Part shown: piece after piece, positions 1 through 10,389 of the stretch
How the letters are laid out: every line of letters begins with the position of its first letter
Position numbering within the stretch: the stretch's first letter is position 1
Assembly (NCBI GenBank): GCA_964057225.1
Contig: CAXKVF010000073.1
Location: forward strand, 806,001-870,000
Source of the DNA: Auanema rhodensis
Lineage: Eukaryota > Nematoda > Chromadorea > Rhabditida > Rhabditidae
Length of the DNA: 64,000 bases
Direction: 5' to 3'
Notes under the pieces: generated by a model
What the model saw: the letters and a program-made list of their open reading frames with translations, nothing else
Told to the model about the DNA's origin: nothing
The model's database searches: none
Position numbers and translations under genes: made by a program

Positions 1-56
1 TTTTAGACTAATATGGACATGGGGAATCTAATTTTGAAAACCGCATCTCTTTATCT

Positions 57-66
57 TTCACGTGAA
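57..66. promoter_or_regulatory. TTCACGTGAA palindrome (first CACGTG)
   Basis: A perfect 10-bp palindrome with CACGTG at 59-64. It recurs at monomer positions 53-62 in nearly all copies. CACGTG is the core of plant G-boxes (bZIP and bHLH factors) and of the animal and fungal E-box. Whether anything binds it here is unknown; the match is only to the core. Some blocks carry a broken version, for example CACCTG at 24527, 27519 and 33855, and CACTTG at 49871, 53391, 55679, 57967 and 61311. Confidence 0.6.
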
Positions 67-82
67 GCGAGTTACATACCAA

Positions 83-100
83 GTGCACATCACGTGTACA
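83..100. promoter_or_regulatory. GTGCAC - ATCACGTG - TGTACA palindrome cluster
   Basis: Three 6-bp palindromes are packed into 18 bp: GTGCAC at 83-88, CACGTG at 91-96 and TGTACA at 95-100. The octamer ATCACGTG at 89-96 fits RTCACRTG, the consensus of budding-yeast centromere element CDEI bound by Cbf1, and equally fits generic bHLH E-boxes. The cluster recurs in each monomer at positions 79-96. Block-specific variants break CACGTG, for example CACTTG at 44095 and 46383 and CACGTA at 49025, 51665, 53953, 56241 and 58529. Function is not shown. Confidence 0.55.
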
Positions 101-120
101 TTTAATTAGCATAAATTAAA
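101..120. repeat. AT-rich inverted repeat within monomer
   Basis: TTTAATT (101-107) and AATTAAA (114-120) are exact inverted 7-bp arms around the 6-bp spacer agcata. The element lies at monomer positions 97-116. Variants in the loop and right arm mark blocks: gcatgaatt in 7.6-20.2 kb, gcatatatt in 24.4-39.2 kb. It could extrude a small AT-rich hairpin, but this is only structural potential. Confidence 0.7.
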
Positions 121-140
121 GTTCACGTAAAATTCAAAGT

Positions 141-153
141 CATGGTTACCATG
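141..153. repeat. 13-bp dyad CATGGT-T-ACCATG
   Basis: Exact 6-bp inverted arms flank a single T (141-153; monomer positions 137-149). It is the tightest dyad in the monomer. Block variants break it: ggtttcc at 22853, 25845, 30597, 32005, 33237 and others; catgttt at 23378 and 26370; ccacgaa at 24793, 27785, 34297, 38169 and 39753. A binding protein or cruciform role is speculation. Confidence 0.7.
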
Positions 154-165
154 AACCAATATCAA

Positions 166-181
166 TAAAAATTTGTTTTTA
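166..181. repeat. A-tract/T-tract inverted repeat across monomer junction
   Basis: TAAAAA (166-171) and TTTTTA (176-181) are inverted 6-bp arms around TTTG, spanning the junction of consecutive monomers. The A-run and T-run are the most homopolymeric part of the repeat and contain the only length change of the window. Junction variants are frequent markers: ttttaag (4229, 4757, 5989, 6165), tttttaaac (7223 and many from 42.6 kb on) and tttttcgac (50342, 52278, 54566, 56854, 60198, 62662). Confidence 0.65.
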
Positions 182-2644
182 GACTAATATAGACATGGGG
201 AATCTAATTTTGAAAACCGCATCTCTTTATCTTTCACGTGAAGCGAGTTACATACCAAGTGCACATCACGTGTACATTTAATTAGCATAAATTAAAGTTC
301 ACGTAAATTTCAAAGTCATGGTTACCATGAACCAATATCAATAAAAATTTGTTTTTAGACTAATATGGACATGGGGAATCTAATTTTGAAAACCGCATCT
401 CTTTATCTTTCACGTGAAGCGAGTTACATACCAAGTGCACATCACGTGTACATTTAATTAGCATAAATTAAAGTTCACGTAAATTTCAAAGTCATGGTTA
501 CCATGCACCAATATCAATAAAAATTTGTTTTTAGACTAATATGGACATGGGGAATCTAATTTTGAAAACCGCATCTCTTTATCTTTCACGTGAAGCGAGT
601 TACATACCAAGTGCACATCACGTGTACATTTAATTAGCATAAATTAAAGTTCACGTAAAATTCAAAGTCATGGTTACCATGAACCAATATCAATAAAAAT
701 TTGTTTTTAGACTAATATGGACATGGGGAATCTAATTTTGAAAACCGCATCTCTTTATCTTTCACGTGAAGCGAGTTACATACCAAGTGCACATCACGTG
801 TACATTTAATTAGCATAAATTAAAGTTCACGTAAAATTCAAAGTCATGGTTACCATGCACCAATATCAATAAAAATTTGTTTTTAGACTAATATGGACAT
901 GGGGAATCTAATTTTGAAAACCGCATCTCTTTATCTTTCACGTGAAGCGAGTTACATACCAAGTGCACATCACGTGTACATTTAATTAGCATAAATTAAA
1001 GTTCACGTAAATTTCAAAGTCATGGTTACCATGCACCAATATCAATAAAAATTTGTTTTTAGACTAATATGGACATGGGGAATCTAATTTTGAAAACCGC
1101 ATCTCTTTATCTTTCACGTGAAGCGAGTTACATACCAAGTGCACATCACGTGTACATTTAATTAGCATAAATTAAAGTTCACGTAAAATTCAAAGTCATG
1201 GTTACCATGAACCAATATCAATAAAAATTTGTTTTTAGACTAATATGGACATGGGGAATCTAATTTTGAAAACCGCATTTCTTTATCTTTCACGTGAAGC
1301 GAGTTACATACCAAGTGCACATCACGTGTACATTTAATTAGCATAAATTAAAGTTCACGTAAAATTCAAAGTCATGGTTACCATGCACCAATATCAATAA
1401 AAATTTGTTTTTAGACTAATATGGACATGGGGAATCTAATTTTGAAAACCGCATCTCTTTATCTTTCACGTGAAGCGAGTTACATACCAAGTGCACATCA
1501 CGTGTACATTTAATTAGCATAAATTAAAGTTCACGTAAATTTCAAAGTCATGGTTACCATGCACCAATATCAATAAAAATTTGTTTTTAGACTAATATGG
1601 ACATGGGGAATCTAATTTTGAAAACCGCATCTCTTTATCTTTCACGTGAAGCGAGTTACATACCAAGTGCACATCACGTGTACATTTAATTAGCATAAAT
1701 TAAAGTTCACGTAAATTTCAAAGTCATGGTTACCATGAACCAATATCAATAAAAATTTGTTTTTAGACTAATATGGACATGGGGAATCTAATTTTGAAAA
1801 CCGCATCTCTTTATCTTTCACGTGAAGCGAGTTACATACCATGTGCACATCACGTGTACATTTAATTAGCATAAATTAAAGTTCACGTAAATTTCAAAGT
1901 CATGGTTACCATGAAGCAATATCAATAAAAATTTGTTTTTAGACTAATATGGACATGGGGAATCTAATTTCAAAAACCGCATCTCTTTATCTTTCACGTG
2001 AAGCGAGTTACATACCATGTGCACATCACGTGTACATTTAATTAGCATAAATTAAAGTTCACGTAAATTTCAAAGTCATGGTTACCATGAAGCAATATCA
2101 ATAAAAATTTGTTTTTAGACTAATATGGACATGGGGAATCTAATTTTGAAAACCGCATCTCTTTATCTTTCACGTGAAGCGAGTTACATACCAAGTGCAC
2201 ATCACGTGTACATTTAATTAGCATAAATTAAAGTTCACGTAAATTTCAAAGTCATGGTTACCATGAAGCAATATCAATAAAAATTTGTTTTTAGACTAAT
2301 ATGGACATGGGGAATCTAATTTTGAAAACCGCATCTCTTTATCTTTCACGTGAAGCGAGTTACATACCATGTGCACATCACGTGTACATTTAATTAGCAT
2401 AAATTAAAGTTCACGTAAATTTCAAAGTCATGGTTACCATGAAGCAATATCAATAAAAATTTGTTTTTAGACTAATATGGACATGGGGAATCTAATTTTG
2501 AAAACCGCATCTCTTTATCTTTCACGTGAAGCGAGTTACATACCATGTGCACATCACGTGTACATTTAATTAGCATAAATTAAAGTTCACGTAAATTTCA
2601 AAGTCATGGTTACCATGAACCAATATCAATAAAAATTTGTTTTT

Positions 2645-2821
2645 AGACTAATATGGACATGGGGAATCTAATTTTGAAAACCGCATCTCTTTATCTTTCA
2701 CGTGAAGCGAGTTACATACCAAGTGCACATCACGTGTACATTTAATTAGCATAAATTAAAGTTCACGTAAATTTCAAAGTCATGGTTACCATGCACCAAT
2801 ATCAATAAAAATTTGTTTTTT
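2645..2821 (+). repeat. 177-bp monomer with a one-base insertion
   Basis: This copy ends in six T instead of five (2816-2821) before the next agactaatat at 2822. It is the only place where the 176-bp phase changes. Every marker I checked upstream fits 5 + 176k and every one downstream fits 6 + 176k. A T-run slippage mutation or a sequencing or assembly homopolymer error would both explain it. Confidence 0.95.
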
Positions 2822-3877
2822 AGACTAATATGGACATGGGGAATCTAATTTTGAAAACCGCATCTCTTTATCTTTCACGTGAAGCGAGTTACATACCAAG
2901 TGCACATCACGTGTACATTTAATTAGCATAAATTAAAGTTCACGTAAATTTCAAAGTCATGGTTACCATGCACCAATATCAATAAAAATTTGTTTTTAGA
3001 CTAATATGGACATGGGGAATCTAATTTTGAAAACCGCATCTCTTTATCTTTCACGTGAAGCGAGTTACATACCAAGTGCACATCACGTGTACATTTAATT
3101 AGCATAAATTAAAGTTCACGTAAATTTCAAAGTCATGGTTACCATGAACCAATATCAATAAAAATTTGTTTTTAGACTAATATGGACATGGGGAATCTAA
3201 TTTTGAAAACCGCATCTCTTTATCTTTCACGTGAAGCGAGTTACATACCAAGTGCACATCACGTGTACATTTAATTAGCATAAATTAAAGTTCACGTAAA
3301 TTTCAAAGTCATGGTTACCATGAACCAATATCAATAAAAATTTGTTTTTAGACTAATATGGACATGGGGAATCTAATTTTGAAAACCGCATCTCTTTATC
3401 TTTCACGTGAAGCGAGTTACATACCAAGTGCACATCACGTGTACATTTAATTAGCATAAATTAAAGTTCACGTAAATTTCAAAGTCATGGTTACCATGCA
3501 CCAATATCAATAAAAATTTGTTTTTAGACTAATATGGACATGGGGAATCTAATTTTGAAAACCGCATCTCTTTATCTTTCACGTGAAGCGAGTTACATAC
3601 CAAGTGCACATCACGTGTACATTTAATTAGCATAAATTAAAGTTCACGTAAATTTCAAAGTCATGGTTACCATGAACCAATATCAATAAAAATTTGTTTT
3701 TAGACTAATATGGACATGGGGAATCTAATTTTGAAAACCGCATCTCTTCATCTTTCACGTGAAGCGAGTTACATACCAAGTGCACATCACGTGTACATTT
3801 AATTAGCATAAATTAAAGTTCACGTAAATTTCAAAGTCATGGTTACCATGCACCAATATCAATAAAAATTTGTTTTT

Positions 3878-4933
3878 AGACTAATATGGACATGGGGAAT
3901 CTAATTTTGAAAACCGCATCTCTTCATCTTTTACGTGAAGCGAGTTACATACCAAGTGCACATCACGTGTACATTTAATGAGCATAAATTAAAGTTCACG
4001 TAAATTTCAAAGTCATGGTTACCATGAACTAATATCAATAAAAATTTGTTTTTAGACTAATATGGACATGGGGAATCTAATTTTGAAAACCGCATCTCTT
4101 TATCTTTCACGTGAAGCGAGTTACATACCAAGTGCACATCACGTGTACATTTAATTAGCATAAATTAAAGTTCACGTAAATTTCAAAGTCATGGTTACCA
4201 TGAACCAATATCAATAAAAATTTGTTTTAAGACTAATATGGACATGGGGAATCTAATTTTGAAAACCGCATCTCTTTATCTTTCACGTGAAGCGAGTTAC
4301 ATACCAAGTGCACATCACGTGTACATTTAATTAGCATAAATTAAAGTTCACGTAAATTTCAAAGTCATGGTTACCATGAACCAATATCAATAAAAATTTG
4401 TTTTTAGACTAATATGGACATGGGGAATCTAATTTTGAAAACCGCATCTCTTCATCTTTTACGTGAAGCGAGTTACATACCAAGTGCACATCACGTGTAC
4501 ATTTAATGAGCATAAATTAAAGTTCACGTAAATTTCAAAGTCATGGTTACCATGAACTAATATCAATAAAAATTTGTTTTTAGACTAATATGGACATGGG
4601 GAATCTAATTTTAAAAACCGCATCTCTTTATCTTTCACGTGAAGCGAGTTACATACCAAGTGCACATCACGTGTACATTTAATTAGCATAAATTAAAGTT
4701 CACGTAAATTTCAAAGTCATGGTTACCATGAACCAATATCAATAAAAATTTGTTTTAAGACTAATATGGACATGGGGAATCTAATTTTGAAAACCGCATC
4801 TCTTTATCTTTCACGTGAAGCGAGTTACATACCAAGTGCACATCACGTGTACATTTAATTAGCATAAATTAAAGTTCACGTAAATTTCAAAGTCATGGTT
4901 ACCATGAACCAATATCAATAAAAATTTGTTTTT
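3878..4933 (+). repeat. Tandem 3-monomer (528 bp) duplication
   Basis: Two consecutive blocks, 3878-4405 and 4406-4933, share rare variants 528 bp apart: tcttcatcttttacg (T at 3932 and 4460), the linked changes aatgagcat and gaactaat in the same monomers, and ttttaag (A at 4229 and 4757). The second copy has its own change, ttttaaaaacc near 4612. Confidence 0.85.
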
Positions 4934-7900
4934 AGACTAATATGGACATGGGGAATCTAATTTTGAAAACCGCATCTCTTTATCTTTCACGTGAAGCGAG
5001 TTACATACCAAGTGCACATTACGTGTACATTTAATTAGCATAAATTAAAGTTCACGTAAATTTCAAAGTCATGGTTACCATGCACCAATATCAATAAAAT
5101 TTTGTTTTTAGACTAATATGGACATGGGGAATCTAATTTTGAAAACCGCATCTCTTTATCTTTCACGTGAAGCGAGTTACATACCAAGTGCACATCACGT
5201 GTACATTTAATTAGCATAAATTAAAGTTCACGTAAATTTCAAAGTCATGGTTACCATGAACCAATATCAATAAAAATTTGTTTTTAGACTAATATGGACA
5301 TGGGGAATCTAATTTTGAAAACCGCATCTCTTTATCTTTCACGTGAAGCGAGTTACATACCAAGTGCACATCACGTGTACATTTAATTAGCATAAATTAA
5401 AGTTCACGTAAATTTCAAAGTCATGGTTACCATGAACCAATATCAATAAAAATTTGTTTTTAGACTAATATGGACATGGGGAATCTAATTTTGAAAACCG
5501 CATCTCTTTATCTTTCACGTGAAGCGAGTTACATACCAAGTGCACATCACGTGTACATTTAATTAGCATAAATTAAAGTTCACGTAAATTTCAAAGTCAT
5601 GGTTACCATGCACCAATATCAATAAAAATTTGTTTTTAGACTAATATGGACATGGGGAATCTAATTTTGAAAACCGCATCTCTTTATCTTTCACGTGAAG
5701 CGAGTTACATACCAAGTGCACATCACGTGTACATTTAATTAGCATAAATTAAAGTTCACGTAAATTTCAAAGTCATGGTTACCATGAACCAATATCAATA
5801 AAAATTTGTTTTTAGACTAATATGGACATGGGGAATCTAATTTTGAAAACCGCATCTCTTTATCTTTCACGTGAAGCGAGTTACATACCAAGAGCACATC
5901 ACGTGTACATTTAATTAGCATAAATTAAAGTTCACGTAAATTTCAAAGTCATGGTTACCATGAACCAATATCAATAAAAATTTGTTTTAAGACTAATATG
6001 GACATGGGGAATCTAATTTTGAAAACCGCATCTCTTTATCTTTCACGTGAAGCGAGTTACATACCAAGTGCACATCACGTGTACATTTAATTAGCATAAA
6101 TTAAAGTTCACGTAAATTTCAAAGTCATGGTTACCATGAACCAATATCAATAAAAATTTGTTTTAAGACTAATATGGACATGGGGAATCTAATTTTGAAA
6201 ACCGCATCTCTTTATCTTTCACGTGAAGCGAGTTACATACCAAGTGCACATCACGTGTACATTTAATTAGCATAAATTAAAGTTCACGTAAATTTCAAAG
6301 TCATGGTTACCATGAACCAATATCAATAAAAATTTGTTTTTAGACTAATATGGACATGGGGAATCTAATTTTAAAAACCGCATCTCTTTATCTTTCACGT
6401 GAAGCGAGTTACATACCAAGTGCACATCACGTGTACATTTAATTAGCATAAATTAAAGTTCACGTAAATTTCAAAGTCATGGTTACCATGCACCAATATC
6501 AATAAAAATTTGTTTTTAGACTAATATGGACATGGGGAATCTAATTTTGAAAACCGCATCTCTTTATCTTTCACGTGAAGCGAGTTACATACCTAGTGCA
6601 CATCACGTGTACATTTAATTAGCATAAATTAAAGTTCACGTAAATTTCAAAGTCATAGTTACCATGAACCAATATCAATAAAAATTTGTTTTTAGACTAA
6701 TATGGACATGGGGAATCTAATTTTGAAAACCGCATCTCTTTATCTTTCACGTGAAGCGAGTTACATACCAAGTGCACATCACGTGTACATTTAATTAGCA
6801 TAAATTAAAGTTCACGTAAATTTCAAAGTCATGGTTACCATGAACCAATATCAATAAAAATTTGTTTTTAGACTAATATGGACATGGGGAATCTAATTTT
6901 GAAAACCGCATCTCTTTATCTTTCACGTGAAGCGAGTTACATACCAAGTGCACATCACGTGTACATTTAATTAGCATAAATTAAAGTTCACGTAAATTTC
7001 AAAGTCATGGTTACCATGCACCAATATCAATAAAAATTTGTTTTTAGACTAATATGGACATGGGGAATCTAATTTTGAAAACCGCATCTCTTTATCTTTC
7101 ACGTGAAGCGAGTTACATACCAAGTGCACATCACGTGTACATTTAATTAGCATAAATTAAAGTTCACGTAAATTTCAAAGTCATGGTTACCATGAACCAA
7201 TATCAATAAAAATTTGTTTTTAAACTAATATGGACATGGGGAATCTAATTTTGAAAACCGCATCTCTTTATCTTTCACGTGAAGCGAGTTACATACCAAG
7301 TGCACATCACGTGTACATTTAATTAGCATAAATTAAAGTTCACGTAAATTTCAAAGTCATGGTTACCATGAACCAATATCAATAAAAATTTGTTTTTAGA
7401 CTAATATGGACATGGGAAATCTAATTTTGAAAACCGCATCTCTTTATCTTTCACGTGAAGCGAGTTACATACCAAGTGCACATCACGTGTACATTTAATT
7501 AGCATAAATTAAAGTTCACGTAAATTTCAAAGTCATGGTTACCATGAACCAATATCAATAAAAATTTGTTTTTAGACTAATATGGACATGGGGAATCTAA
7601 TTTTGAAAACCGCATCTCTTTATCTTTCACGTGAAGCGAGTTACATACCAAGTGCACATCACGTGTACATTTAATTAGCATGAATTAAAGTTCACGTAAA
7701 TTTCAAAGTCATGGTTACCATGCACCAATATCAATAAAATTTTGTTTTTAGACTAATATGGACATGGGGAATCTAATTTTGAAAACAGCATCTCTTCATC
7801 TTTCACGTGAAGCGAGTTACATACCAAGTGCACATCACGTGTACATTTAATTAGCATAAATTAAAGTTCACGTAAATTTCAAAGTCATGGTTACCATGCA

Positions 7901-10389
7901 CCAATATCAATAAAAATTTGTTTTTAGACTAATATGGACATGGGGAATCTAATTTTGAAAACCGCATCTCTTTATCTTTCACGTGAAGCGAGTTACATAC
8001 CAAGTGCACATCACGTGTACATTTAATTAGCATAAATTAAAGTTCACGTAAATTTCAAAGTCATGGTTACCATGCACCAATATCAATAAAAATTTGTTTT
8101 TAGACTAATATGGACATGGGGAATCTAATTTTGAAAACCGCATCTCTTTATCTTTCACGTGAAGCGAGTTACATACCAAGTGCACATCACGTGTACATTT
8201 AATTAGCATAAATTAAAGTTCACGTAAATTTCAAAGTCATGGTTACCATGAACCAATATCAATAAAAATTTGTTTTTAGACTAATATGGACATGAGGAAT
8301 CTAATTTTGAAAACCGCATCTCTTTATCTTTCACGTGAAGCAAGTTACATACCAAGTGCACATCACGTGTACATTTAATTAGCATAAATTAAAGTTCACG
8401 TAAATTTCAAAGTCATGGTTACCATGCACCAATATCAATAAAAATTTGTTTTTAGACTAATATGGACATGGGGAATCTAATTTTGAAAACCGCATCTCTT
8501 TATCTTTCACGTGAAGCGAGTTACATACCTAGTGCACATCACGTGTACATTTAATTAGCATAAATTAAAGTTCACGTAAATTTCAAAGTCATAGTTACCA
8601 TGAACCAATATCAATAAAAATTTGTTTTTAGACTAATATGGACATGGGGAATCTAATTTTGAAAACCGCATCTCTTTATCTTTCACGTGAAGCGAGTTAC
8701 ATACCAAGTGCACATCACGTGTACATTTAATTAGCATAAATTAAAGTTCACGTAAATTTCAAAGTCATGGTTACCATGAAGCAATATCAATAAAAATTTG
8801 TTTTTAGACTAATATGGACATGGGGAATCTAATTTTGAAAACCGCATCTCTTTATCTTTCACGTGAAGCGAGTTACATACCAAGTGCACATCACGTGTAC
8901 ATTTAATTAGCATAAATTAAAGTTCACGTAAATTTCAAAGTCATGGTTACCATGCACCAATATCAATAAAAATTTGTTTTTAGACTAATATGGACATGGG
9001 GGATCTAATTTTGAAAACCGCATCTCTTTATCTTTCACGTGAAGCGAGTTACATACCAAGTGCACATCACGTGTACATTTAATTAGCATAAATTAAAGTT
9101 CACGTAAATTTCAAAGTCATGGTTACCATGCACCAATATCAATAAAAATTTGTTTTTAGACTAATATGGACATGGGGAATCTAATTTTGAAAACCGCATC
9201 TCTTTATCTTTCACGTGAAGCGAGTTACATACCAAGTGCACATCACGTGTACATTTAATTAGCATAAATTAAAGTTCACGTAAATTTCAAAGTCATGGTT
9301 ACCATAAACCAATATCAATAAAAATTTGTTTTTAGACTAATATGGACATGGGGAATCTAATTTTGAAAACCGCATCTCTTTATCTTTCACGTGAAGCGAG
9401 TTACATACCAAGTGCACATCACGTGTACATTTAATTAGCATAAATTAAAGTTCACGTAAATTTCAAAGTCATGGTTACCATGCACCAATATCAATAAAAA
9501 TTTGTTTTTAGACTAATATGGACATGGGGAATCTAATTTTGAAAACCGCATCTCTTTATCTTTCACGTGAAGCGAGTTACATACCAAGTGCACATCACGT
9601 GTACATTTAATTAGCATAAATTAAAGTTCACGTAAATTTCAAAGTCATGGTTACCATGAACCAATATCAATAAAAATTTGTTTTTAGACTAATATGGACA
9701 TGGGGAATCTAATTTTGAAAACCGCATCTCTTTATCTTTCACGTGAAGCGAGTTACATACCAAGTGCACATCACGTGTACATTTAATTAGCATAAATTAA
9801 AGTTCACGTAAATTTCAAAGTCATGGTTACCATGAACCAATATCAATAAAAATTTGTTTTTAGACTAATATGGACATGAGGAATCTAATTTTGAAAACCG
9901 CATCTCTTTATCTTTCACGTGAAGCGAGTTACATACCAAGTGCACATCACGTGTACATTTAATTAGCATAAATTAAAGTTCACGTAAATTTCAAAGTCAT
10001 GGTTACCATGAACCAATATCAATAAAAATTTGTTTTTAGACTAATATGGACATGAGGAATCTAATTTTGAAAACCGCATCTCTTTATCTTTCACGTGAAG
10101 CGAGTTACATACCAAGTGCACATCACGTGTACATTTAATTAGCATAAATTAAAGTTCACGTAAATTTCAAAGTCATGGTTACCATGCACCAATATCAATA
10201 AAAATTTGTTTTTAGACTAATATGGACATGGGAAATCTAATTTTGAAAACCGCATCTCTTTATCTTTCACGTGAAGCGAGTTACATACCAAGTGCACATC
10301 ACGTGTACATTTAATTAGCATAAATTAAAGTTCACGTAAATTTCAAAGTCATGGTTACCATGAACCAATATCAATAAAAATTTGTTTTT

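Larger units (their letters stand above)
5..180 (+). repeat. First complete monomer, used as reference
   Basis: This copy defines the coordinates used here (monomer position p = window position p + 4). It begins agactaatat and ends in a run of five T after atttg. It carries every motif of the family: two CACGTG hexamers, one CACGTA, the CATGGT/ACCATG dyad, an AT-rich inverted repeat and the A/T-tract inverted repeat at the junction. It differs from the commoner form at 132, where A replaces T (gtaaaattc instead of gtaaatttc), a variant I saw only in the first 1.4 kb. At position 150 (window 154) it has A, one of two frequent alleles (gaacc or gcacc). The choice of first base is arbitrary, since the repeat is circularly permutable. 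Confidence 0.97.

Noticed and set aside
13-24. GGGG run as G-quadruplex
   Set aside because: Only one G-run per 176 bp, so no intramolecular quadruplex is possible.
57-66. CACGTG as promoter of a repeated transcription unit
   Set aside because: Core motif only, without TATA box, start site or transcript evidence; kept as a candidate binding motif, not called a promoter.
164-169. AATAAA as a polyadenylation signal
   Set aside because: It occurs once in nearly every monomer in an AT-rich context with no gene upstream; a composition effect.
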